A stretch of DNA of 64,000 nucleotides, taken from NCBI GenBank assembly GCA_964525995.1, contig CAZGIM010000012.1:79449-143448 (forward strand). Reading direction: 5' to 3'. Positions 17,350 through 25,300 of this stretch are shown here, piece by piece (the stretch's first letter is position 1; each line of letters opens with the position of its first letter). A program made the translations under genes and the position numbers. Under the pieces are notes generated by a model. It did not search any database, was not told the DNA's origin, and saw only the letters and a list, made by a program, of their open reading frames with translations. Source of the stretch: CAIVAT01 sp964525995 (GTDB lineage Bacteria; Bacteroidota; Bacteroidia; Bacteroidales; FEN-979).

Positions 17350-17384
17350 GGCCCGGGTTGACTAAAATCTAATCACACCGGGCC
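17350..17384. promoter_or_regulatory. GC-rich hairpin between divergent genes
   Basis: GGCCCGG (17350-17356) pairs perfectly with CCGGGCC (17378-17384) around a 21-base AT-rich loop. It stands about 100 bases before the ATG at 17488 and is a clear GC island in AT-rich sequence. It may be a leader hairpin or an operator. There is no T run beside it, so it is unlikely to be a simple terminator. Confidence 0.4.
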
Positions 17385-17487
17385 AGGTATACTGAACGCG
17401 TGAGATTGCGTTTTTTCGGAAACTCAATGAGCCGAAGTGTAGCATGGATGAGCGAGAACGATAAGGGTATTTCAGATCAATGCAGCA

Positions 17488-18744
17488 ATGATCAGTGAAA
17501 AGGTATTCGGGAAGTTGAAGATCCTGGCCGAGTCGGCCAAATACGACGTTTCATGCGCGTCGAGCGGTACCAACCGGTCCAATGTTCCGGGTGGTATCGG
17601 CAGCGCAGCTGCCTGGGGGATCTGCCACAGCTTCGCAGAAGATGGTCGTTGCATTTCGTTGCTGAAGATCATGATGAGCAACCACTGCATTTACGACTGC
17701 GCTTACTGTATCAACCGGCGCAGCAACGACCTTCCCCGTACGACTTTTACCCCCAGTGAACTGATTGAGTTGACCATTGGCTTTTACCGTCGTAATTACA
17801 TTGAAGGCCTCTTCCTGAGTTCCGGCGTGATCCGTAACCGGGATTACACGATGGAGCAGATGATCAGGACGGTCAGGGATCTCAGGGTCCATCACCGGTT
17901 CAACGGGTATATTCACATGAAGGTAATCCCGGGAGCAAGCCGGGAGCTGATCCTGGAGGCAGGTCTATGGGCCGACCGGCTCAGTGTGAACATGGAGATC
18001 CCCTCGGAAAACAACCTGAAGCTGCTTGCGCCGGAAAAGAATCACGAATCAATCCTGGTACCGATCCATACCATCACCGATCATATTCTTGAAAACAAGG
18101 AGGAACGCCGGAAATTAAAGCACGCACCCCGATTCAGTCCCGCGGGCCAGAGTACGCAACTAATCATCGGCGCCACCGACGACAGCGACCGGACCATCCT
18201 GGACCTTGCCGGCAGGCTGTACCGGCAGCGAAACCTCAAGCGTGTCTATTATTCCGGGTTCATCCCGGTGAATGCTTACGACAACCGGTTACCGGCGTTG
18301 ATTTCACCCCCGCTGCAACGCGAACACCGGCTTTACCAGGCCGACTGGCTGCTGCGATTCTACGGCTTCAGCGTCAATGAGCTGGTTAATGAAAAAGAGC
18401 CTGACCTCGACCTTTCGCTCGACCCCAAGACGGTGTATGCCCTGCGAAATCCCTGGTTATATCCTGTCGACATCAACAAGGCCGACTATGCCACCCTGCT
18501 CCGGGTGCCCGGCATCGGCCAGAAATCGGCCCGGATGATCGTGGCAGCCCGCAGTCACAGCCGGCTCAATTCGGCGCACCTGAAAAAGATCGGGGTCGTA
18601 ATGAAACGGGCCCGGTATTTCATCACCTGTCATGAGATCGGCCCACCCATGTCGGTCCAGGAACTGAAGCCGGAGAAGGTGCGACAACTGATCCTCCATG
18701 GACCAAAGGCGATGGAAGGAGCGCAACTCAGGCTGAAATTTTGA
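17488..18744 (+). CDS. putative DNA modification/repair radical SAM protein
   Basis: A 418-residue radical SAM protein. The cluster motif CX3CX2C is at Cys67, Cys71 and Cys74 (NHCIYDCAYCINRRSND), and the typical SSGVIRN strand follows. The C-terminus has a helix-hairpin-helix DNA-binding motif (DINKADYATLLRVPGIG, then QKSARMIVAA). This architecture is that of the family annotated as putative DNA modification/repair radical SAM protein, almost always paired with a TIGR03915 protein, and such a gene follows at 18914. The reaction is not known; a role in recognising or reversing a DNA base lesion is proposed for the family from the HhH motif and gene pairing. The first 66 residues have extra conserved-looking Cys residues (Cys23, Cys46, Cys55). 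Confidence 0.88.
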   Translation: MISEKVFGKLKILAESAKYDVSCASSGTNRSNVPGGIGSAAAWGICHSFAEDGRCISLLKIMMSNHCIYDCAYCINRRSNDLPRTTFTPSELIELTIGFYRRNYIEGLFLSSGVIRNRDYTMEQMIRTVRDLRVHHRFNGYIHMKVIPGASRELILEAGLWADRLSVNMEIPSENNLKLLAPEKNHESILVPIHTITDHILENKEERRKLKHAPRFSPAGQSTQLIIGATDDSDRTILDLAGRLYRQRNLKRVYYSGFIPVNAYDNRLPALISPPLQREHRLYQADWLLRFYGFSVNELVNEKEPDLDLSLDPKTVYALRNPWLYPVDINKADYATLLRVPGIGQKSARMIVAARSHSRLNSAHLKKIGVVMKRARYFITCHEIGPPMSVQELKPEKVRQLILHGPKAMEGAQLRLKF

Positions 18745-18745
18745 T

Positions 18746-18777
18746 TGAGTGAATGAGTGATTGAGTGAATGAGTGAA
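18746..18777. repeat. four tandem copies of octamer TGAGTGAA
   Basis: Directly after the stop codon of the radical SAM gene come four 8-base units (TGAGTGAA, TGAGTGAT, TGAGTGAA, TGAGTGAA). This short tandem array precedes the longer heptamer array at 18796. Confidence 0.85.
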
Positions 18778-18795
18778 TTAAATTTCGAATTAATG

Positions 18796-18907
18796 CCTAA
18801 TGCCTATTGCCTATTTCCTATTTCCTATTGCCTATTGCCCAATGCCTATTGCCCAATGCCTATTTCCTAATGCCTATTGCCTATTGCCTAATTCCCAATG
18901 CCTGATT
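18796..18907. repeat. sixteen tandem heptamers, consensus CCTATTG
   Basis: Exactly phased 7-base units run without a break: CCTAATG, CCTATTG, CCTATTT and CCCAATG variants, 16 copies in 112 bases. The array ends seven bases before the ATG of the TIGR03915 gene. Seven is not a multiple of three, so copy-number change would shift any frame crossing it. An in-frame ATG at 18800 would translate the array as a hydrophobic, Pro/Ala/Tyr/Cys-rich extension of the downstream protein, which I consider spurious. Confidence 0.9.
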
Positions 18908-18913
18908 CCAAAG

Positions 18914-19690
18914 ATGACGATTCTCAGTTTCGACGGCACTTTTGATGGTTTGCTGACCCTCGTGTACGAGAGTTTTAGGCTGAAGGTATTCCCTGAAATG
19001 ATCGTCAGCAGCGGAGATCAAGGGGTTACGCTGTTCGATGCCCCGGTTTTTATCCCGGCTGAGGCCGAAAAGGCCGAACGGGTCTGGAAAAGGGTCAAAG
19101 AACGAACCTCCAACGAAGGGGCATACCGGTTGTACATGGTCTTCCTGTCGGAGATGCCCCGGGCGCCGGAATTGATTTACCAGTACATCCGTCACATGGT
19201 CGCCAGCAGTCACAACATCGAGACCGATTTTGCCCACCCGGCGGTCGTCGATGTGCTGAATATCCACCGGAAGGTAATGCGCGAGGCGCACCGGATCCAG
19301 ATGTTCACACGGTTTCAGCAGACCACTGCAAACAGCTATTATGCCTCTTTTGCCCCGAGATACAACGTACTTCCGGTGAGCATCGCCCATTTCAGGGATC
19401 GTTTTGCCGATCAGGAGTGGGTGGTTTATGACCTGAAACGCAATTTCGGTTTTCACCATCTCAACGGCGAAATCGAACGCATCAGCTTCGAAACATTACC
19501 GGCCAGCATCCTGACCGGGAATCTTGATGACCGGTTCCTCCATCCGGATGAGAAGCAGTTCCGTAAATTGTGGAAGGATTATTACCATTCTATCTGCATT
19601 GAAAACCGGAAAAATCCGAAACTCCACCGGCAATTGCTGCCGAAACGTTTCTGGCAATACCTGCCGGAAAAGCAGGTTGACAACCGGTAA
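18914..19690 (+). CDS. TIGR03915 family putative DNA repair protein (DUF4130-like)
   Basis: A 258-residue protein; start chosen at 18914 (MTILSFDGTFDGLLTLVYES), the canonical opening of the family, not at the upstream ATG inside the tandem repeat. Recognisable features are the opening SFDGTFDG, a central PRYNVLPVSIAHFRDRFADQ, the YDLKRNFGFHHLNG stretch and the C-terminal KLWKDYYHSICIENRKNPKL, ending with KRFWQYLPEK. Members are found next to the helix-hairpin-helix radical SAM protein, as here, and DUF4130 is also found fused to uracil-DNA-glycosylase-like domains, so the pair is thought to act on DNA. Biochemical activity is unknown to me. The 169-base gap from its partner is filled by tandem repeats, which is unusual for a pair that often lies close together. 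Confidence 0.88.
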   Translation: MTILSFDGTFDGLLTLVYESFRLKVFPEMIVSSGDQGVTLFDAPVFIPAEAEKAERVWKRVKERTSNEGAYRLYMVFLSEMPRAPELIYQYIRHMVASSHNIETDFAHPAVVDVLNIHRKVMREAHRIQMFTRFQQTTANSYYASFAPRYNVLPVSIAHFRDRFADQEWVVYDLKRNFGFHHLNGEIERISFETLPASILTGNLDDRFLHPDEKQFRKLWKDYYHSICIENRKNPKLHRQLLPKRFWQYLPEKQVDNR

Positions 19691-19699
19691 CCAAAGTTA

Positions 19700-21433
19700 T
19701 CACCGGATGAGGCACTTCCGGGTCAGCATGGCATTTCCGCCCTTGAGCCGGTATAGATAAACTCCCGGTGGCAAGTTCCCGGTTTTGAATCGGGTAGTAT
19801 GCCATCCCGCCGTTAATTTTTCATCAATCAGCGTCCTTAACTTTCTGCCCGATAAATCAAGAACATCAAGGGTGACATTCATTTCCAGGGGTAGAAAGCA
19901 GCTGATATCTGTAAAAGCATTGAACGGGTTGGGGACATTCTGTTCCAGGGTAACGGAGGTTTCCCAATCGGATGGTTCTTCTGTTGCCAGAATCGAGTTC
20001 AGCATTTTGATGGCATAGAGCAACTCCACATCGAGACTGTCACAGTAAAGTTGATCGATGACCGTATCGTTCATGGGAACCCTGATATCGGGAATCACGC
20101 CGCCAGTCATAGTAGAGTCGCTGTCGAGCTGGATATTCAGGCTCCTGCCGGTACTACAACCGAAGGGAAAGCGTAGGTTCAGGCTGTCGGGTGGTCCGAT
20201 AATATTGTAAAAAGTACCGACCAGGGCGAAGGATCCGTTTGTGCCGTGAAATCCCAGCACTTTGCATTGCGGCAGTTTTTGGAGCGCCATCGGTAACCCT
20301 TCGCCCGAACTGATGGCACGTGGACTGACAAGGACTATTACCGGATGGGGAAAATTAAAAGACTGAGATTCGATGTACTGGGCCCCGTTTGGGTACGCGG
20401 GGTTATACCTGGGTTGAAGGGTTACCGGGTCGAACGTCGCAATCGGCAATGGAATGGGTTCCAGCATCTTTGTATCTGTATTAAACCAGGTCAGCATCTC
20501 ATAAAGCGCAGTGTCGTTGTAAAAAAATCCGGCCAGGGCAGCCGAAAGTGCATCCATTCCCCCGGAATTAACGCGCATGTCGAGGATAAGTCCGTGCGAT
20601 CCGCTGTTCCTGATAGTGAGAAGGGCATCCCGGAAATCGGCATACACCTGTTTCGTAACGGCTGAATCGTTACCGGCGGTTTCACCGGTCAGTTTGATGT
20701 ATCCGTAACCTTCCGGCTGCAGGATCGCAGAGGTAACGACAGGCCCCGGGTCATAAACCCACATGCTGGTTTGATTGTAAGTGGCGTACTGGTCATCAAC
20801 GGCATTGAGCACTGCCGTGACCGGGGCGCTATCATCCCGGTTCCGGTAGGTGATCTTCATGGTGGCGCCGACAGGAGCACGACCAATAAAGCGGCACTGG
20901 TTCATGAGCTTCCCTTCGCCGGTGGCAGGAATGATCTCCGACCAGAGAACCTTGACGGTGTCGAGAACACTGGCAGCAATGCGATCATTGACTTCTAAGA
21001 TAGTGGCGCCGAACTTCATCCCGGCAAGGGAAGCCGGCGACCCGGGGTTGATCAGGGTGGCAACGAGGCGGCCGTCGTCGAGCAATGTGGTTGAGAATCC
21101 ATAACTGCCGCCAATACTGCGATACATGGCCGATGAACGGATTTGCTGCCACCCCCTGCGGATGTTCACGTGCCCGTCGTGGATGCAGGTGATATATTCC
21201 TGAAGTGCTATGTAAAACCCGATCGAGTCGCCTGTTGCGGCGGCGGTTTCAATTTTCGGCCGGATAGTGGAATTCAGATCATCCCAGTCGATACCTTTCC
21301 ATTTACCCATCGGGTACTCGTTTGAGATTTTGGCATGCATGGAATCGTAGGCCTGAATAAAATTATTGCTCTGTGGAAAAGCACATTGCCAGGCCAGGCC
21401 AAAGAGAAAAACAAAAAAACAGAAACGATACAT
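19700..21433 (-). CDS. S41 family peptidase with T9SS sorting domain
   Basis: A 577-residue secreted peptidase (signal MYRFCFFVFLFGLAWQCAFP). A PDZ-like region lies at about 110-165 (LVATLINPGSPASLAGMKFG). The S41 catalytic core has ILDMRVNSGGMDALS and the nucleophile region RAISSGEG; Ser375 stands three residues before Glu378, as in the tail-specific protease pattern. The last 85 residues are a type A T9SS sorting domain (LEQNVPNPFNAFTDISC through GVYLYRLKGG and a basic end), so the enzyme is expected on the cell surface or released. It lies 11 bases downstream of the Pro/Lys repeat gene on the same strand, implying an operon, and converges with the TIGR03915 gene. Confidence 0.87.
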   Translation of the reverse strand: MYRFCFFVFLFGLAWQCAFPQSNNFIQAYDSMHAKISNEYPMGKWKGIDWDDLNSTIRPKIETAAATGDSIGFYIALQEYITCIHDGHVNIRRGWQQIRSSAMYRSIGGSYGFSTTLLDDGRLVATLINPGSPASLAGMKFGATILEVNDRIAASVLDTVKVLWSEIIPATGEGKLMNQCRFIGRAPVGATMKITYRNRDDSAPVTAVLNAVDDQYATYNQTSMWVYDPGPVVTSAILQPEGYGYIKLTGETAGNDSAVTKQVYADFRDALLTIRNSGSHGLILDMRVNSGGMDALSAALAGFFYNDTALYEMLTWFNTDTKMLEPIPLPIATFDPVTLQPRYNPAYPNGAQYIESQSFNFPHPVIVLVSPRAISSGEGLPMALQKLPQCKVLGFHGTNGSFALVGTFYNIIGPPDSLNLRFPFGCSTGRSLNIQLDSDSTMTGGVIPDIRVPMNDTVIDQLYCDSLDVELLYAIKMLNSILATEEPSDWETSVTLEQNVPNPFNAFTDISCFLPLEMNVTLDVLDLSGRKLRTLIDEKLTAGWHTTRFKTGNLPPGVYLYRLKGGNAMLTRKCLIR

Positions 21434-21444
21434 GGTCAGAAGAT

Positions 21445-21696
21445 TTAGATCCCGGGTTTCGGGGGAGTAGGTGGCTTGGAAGGGGTTTTTGGTTTAGGCG
21501 CCGGTTTGGGCTTGGGCGCTGGTTTGGGTTTGGGCGCCTTGGGCGGCTTTTTCACCTTCGGGGCCTTTGGCGGTTTAGGCGGGGTTTTGGGTTTCTGCAG
21601 GGTTATTTCAGTATTCACCGATGCGACCCTGCCGGCTGTAACCGTTATGGATCCGAACAGGATCGCGGTAATCAGGAAAAAAATTATCCTTTTCAT
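21445..21696 (-). CDS. small secreted Pro/Lys-repeat protein
   Basis: An 83-residue protein with a signal peptide (MKRIIFFLITAILFGSITVTAG) followed by a short spacer and then about 48 residues made almost entirely of Lys and Pro with some Ala (units such as KPKPAPKPKP and KPPKAP). The charge is very basic and the chain is probably an extended polyproline-like rod. Such tracts can bind acidic polymers or span peptidoglycan, as in TonB, but no TonB domain is present. It precedes the S41 peptidase gene by 11 bases. The plus strand opposite it reads as a Gly-rich frame, which is an antisense shadow. Confidence 0.7.
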   Translation of the reverse strand: MKRIIFFLITAILFGSITVTAGRVASVNTEITLQKPKTPPKPPKAPKVKKPPKAPKPKPAPKPKPAPKPKTPSKPPTPPKPGI

Positions 21697-21781
21697 GGGT
21701 AAATAGATTTTATATAGTGATCAGATTCACTGATCGTTTTAATACGCTATTTCGTGGCATCTACTGTTTAAAGCGTTCACG

Positions 21782-21789
21782 CAAATATA
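21782..21789 (-). promoter_or_regulatory. candidate -7 box for the Pro/Lys protein and S41 operon
   Basis: CAAATATA on the plus strand is TATATTTG on the minus strand, a perfect TAnnTTTG. The predicted leader is about 80 bases and contains a small inverted repeat, GATCAG with CTGATC around a five-base loop, near 21719-21735. A CAAA lies only eight bases further, too near for a -33 box. Confidence 0.45.
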
Positions 21790-21911
21790 CCCAATAACAA
21801 ATCTGATTTAAAAGACAACTCCGGAAATAATATCCCGCTACCACCAGGATCGTATTTAAGACGAACCAGTGCTTCAGTCGGGATGATGCATAGGATAAGT
21901 CACCGATTTAG

Positions 21912-21919
21912 TACTTTTG
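21912..21919 (+). promoter_or_regulatory. candidate -7 box for the small secreted protein gene
   Basis: TACTTTTG matches TAnnTTTG about 45 bases upstream of the ATG at 21965. No -33 TTTG at standard distance is evident. If this is the promoter, the upstream in-frame ATG at 21917 falls inside it, which supports the later start. Confidence 0.4.
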
Positions 21920-21964
21920 CGGAAAATTTTCACCCGTTTTCAAACAGCTGTTAAAACCGCTTCC

Positions 21965-22393
21965 ATGAAACGATCTACCGTTACCTACCTCCTCCTGACC
22001 ATCCTGTTGGTCTCTTTTTCGATTCCGATGAATGCGCAGTTCATCACGCTGGCGCGGAAAATCAAAGGGATGCACGGCGGCGACAACGACGTGGCCACCG
22101 TGATCCTCGATGCACACACCTTCAGGGTTTACCAGGCAGTGGTCGACACGCTCAGCAGCAGCAAGGTGATCAAAGACCTCACCAAGGACCCCGTGAAACG
22201 TACCGTGGTTTTTAACAACGGGAAAAGCAAAATCACCCTGAAGGTCGATTCACTGGAAACAAAACTGTGTCAGATCACCGTACTGGCGCCACATCAGGAG
22301 GAGCAGCAGAAAAAAGCGACCGATCAGGCCGTGGAGACCATTCTAATGGTCAGTAAAAAGCTGGGAATCACCTGTACGGTCGATAAACACTGA
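21965..22393 (+). CDS. small secreted protein of unknown function
   Basis: A 142-residue protein from the ATG at 21965, which opens a signal peptide (MKRSTVTYLLLTILLVSFSI, ending MNAQ). An upstream in-frame ATG at 21917 would place 16 extra residues before it. The mature part of about 115 residues alternates beta strands and helices and has two Cys (in LCQITVLA and ITCTVDKH). No named family recognised; size and layout resemble small periplasmic proteins with an alpha/beta sandwich. It converges with the giant efflux gene, with three bases between the stops. Confidence 0.7.
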   Translation: MKRSTVTYLLLTILLVSFSIPMNAQFITLARKIKGMHGGDNDVATVILDAHTFRVYQAVVDTLSSSKVIKDLTKDPVKRTVVFNNGKSKITLKVDSLETKLCQITVLAPHQEEQQKKATDQAVETILMVSKKLGITCTVDKH

Positions 22394-22396
22394 CCT

Positions 22397-25300
22397 TTAC
22401 CGGTTCATATACTCCTTCAGGCGGATGAGGTACTCCGACTGTTCGGCCGGGGTCATCAGGTAATCGAGTCTTCCGATTGACTGCTGCAAGTCGAAATAGC
22501 GCTTTACGAAGGTATGGAATGAAGTATTGACCGATATACTGGTTGAAAGGTTTTGTTGTTGTGCATCCAGTACATCGAGGATGCTCTTTTTCCCGAGGAG
22601 ATACTGGTTGTTCACGATCTCAAAATTCTTCGAGGCGGCGGTTTCCGCCACTTTCATCTGCTTCAGGTCGTAGTGGGCGGCCATCAGGGCCGACAGGTTG
22701 GATTGGATCGATGCTTCGAGCTGGTCGATGGCTGATTGTTGTTCGCTTTTTAGTTGTGCCAGGGTCAGCCGTGCTTTCCGGGTGACCGCATCATTTTTCA
22801 AACCTGTGAAGAGCGGGATCTCCACTTTGGCGCTCACACTCCATGAATAACCGGGGTAAGTAACCATAAATCCTCCCGGCATCTCATACGCCGGCTGATA
22901 CAACCGGTTGGAATAATTCCCGTAAGCAGTGGCCGTAGGAATATATCTTGAAATGCTGCCCGACCGGTAAGTGCGCTGCTGGGCTTCGATTAAAAAGCGG
23001 TACTGATGGATAACGGGTGCATTCGCGATACCCTCCTTCACCAGAAACTGTCCGAGCCGCTGTAACCTGATGGGATCGTCGAGTATCCGTAAGAATGCCG
23101 AATCTGCGATCAGGAGTCCCGATTTTTCCAGCCTGAATTCAGCCAGATCGTAGGAGGTCAGGCTTTTGACATGGATCAACCGGAGAAGCCGGTAGGAGGC
23201 CTGGGTGATGGAAGCATAGGATGAGATCACGTTTCGTTTGGATTGGGCCACTTCAATCTGCCAGCGAAGCACCTCATCTTCACCCGCCGAACCGGTCTCT
23301 TTTTTCATCTTTGAAACCTCGAGATTCGACCGGGTGATCATCAGGTTATTGATCAGAAGGTAAAAATTGGTACGGCTTTCCAGAATGTCGAGATAGGCCT
23401 GGGCAACCTGGTTTGCGGTTGCAAGTTTCCGGTCGTTGAAACCCTCTTCGCGGGCCGCCTGTCTTGACTTGTTCACTTTCAGGTCGGACCAGAGCGGTTC
23501 GGAATAGAGAGTTTGGGAAGCGCCGGCAGTTGCAGTTACCGATTGCGGCGGGAGATAATTTACCGGATCATTAAGGGTTCCCGTGGCATTCACACTCACA
23601 TACGGAAGCAATGCCGACCGGGCTATGTTAATATCTTCGGAACCCGACAGGACCCCGAACCTGCCGGCTACCAGATCGCGGTTGCTGTCGAGCGCCACGT
23701 TGATTACCTGGGGCAACGAAAGATACCGCACCGAAGTGTCCTGTTTCTTCAGATCAACGACGGTGGCTTCGGTAAAGAGATCCCATGAGATCACTTTCAA
23801 TCCCAGTTTTGCAAAAGTTCCCAGGTTGAGGAAAAATCCCTTGCCTGTCATCAGTTCCACTGGCAGGGTCGAGGCGTTCTGTCCCAGCAGGATCTGTTGT
23901 ATATTCAGGGCAATCCGCTTGGATATCCGGCTGATGATACGGGGATAAACCGATGCGAGGGCGCCTGCTTCGACCAGGGATTCGTCAAACCCGAAAACGG
24001 GAATCTTCCGGGCAACCAGCGAATCGATAAGAACCGATAATTCGGAAAACGGCAGCCGGAAGAGGGCATCGAGATACAGGGCTCCGCCATCGGAGGGGAT
24101 CTCCTGGAGGATGGCGTCGGCCGAAGTGTCGGCCAGGATCAGGTTCAGCCTGACACCGTCGACCGTATCATATTGCGCTGGCGGCCGGCGTTCGGGATTG
24201 ATCACCTCATAGTAATCCCGGCTGATCACCAGTGAAATATTATTGAAGGGAACAACCTTTTTCAATTCTGCAATCTCGTTGCTGATCGATGGTTTAAGCT
24301 GGATGTAAGAAAGGTTTTGCATTCCGCTGCATCCGTTGGTCCAGGGCAGGCGTTGCAGTTCATGGTTGATGACCATGGCGGCTACAACCGGCTTTGAAAG
24401 ACTTTTCCGTGACGCCAGGTCGTGAGAGGCCAGCACACCCATTGAAATGATGAGGTCGACTGAAGGATCCGAAAGCAACCGGGAGTTGATCGTGCGTACA
24501 CTTTCGGCCGTCCACGACCCCGTGGTTTGCTGAACATCGGCGAAGTCGACCTGTACCTGACCGGCCATGAGGTTCCGGACTTCCTGCACCACGTATGTTT
24601 GCATGGTTTCGTTGACCTCCGATTTGCCATCGTAAACAACAGCCACCCGGATCCTGCCGGTTTCGAAATTTATTGCCTGTTGAGCAGCTGCGCCCGGCGC
24701 CAGACCCAGCAAAATTCCGGTCAGGATCAGGGTCCCCAGGTTCTTTACGGCGGAGCCCGTTGACTTTTCGCTTTTACCCCCTGAGGTACCGGTTGATTTC
24801 TCCTTTCTGTTCGCCTGCCTTTCAAGGAACAGCGACATTTTTTCATACACGATAGGCACCACGATCAGGGTCAGGAACATTGAGCTGGTGAGTCCGCCGA
24901 TCAGCACCCAGGCCAGTCCGTTCTTCCATTCGGCGCCCGCTCCGGTAGCCGTTGCTATGGGGAGCATGCCAAAGATCATGGCGAAGGTAGTCATGAAAAT
25001 CGGGCGGATTCGCATGGTTCCGGCATCGATGAGCGCCGCTCGGATGGTTTCACCCGCGGCATGCCGCTCATTCGCCCGGTCAACGATGAGGATCGCGTTC
25101 TTGGCGACGAGCCCCACCATCATGATCAACCCAAGGATGGAAAAAACATTGATGGTGTTTCCTGTGAACGCAAGTGCAAGGATGGCTCCGATCAGGGCGA
25201 CGGGTATCGAAAAAAGAACTACAAAGGGATAAGCGAATGAATCGTAGAGGATGACCATGATGAAATAAACAAAGATAATTCCCGCAATCAGAGCCACGAA

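Noticed and set aside
18796..18907. CRISPR-like array
   Set aside because: The units are 7 bases in direct tandem with no spacers, and no cas gene is present.
18800..18913. N-terminal extension of the TIGR03915 protein from an upstream ATG
   Set aside because: It only translates the heptamer repeat, and the conserved family start is at 18914.
21476..21706. Plus-strand Gly-rich frame
   Set aside because: It is the antisense of the Pro/Lys repeat codons; the minus-strand frame has a proper signal peptide and operon position.
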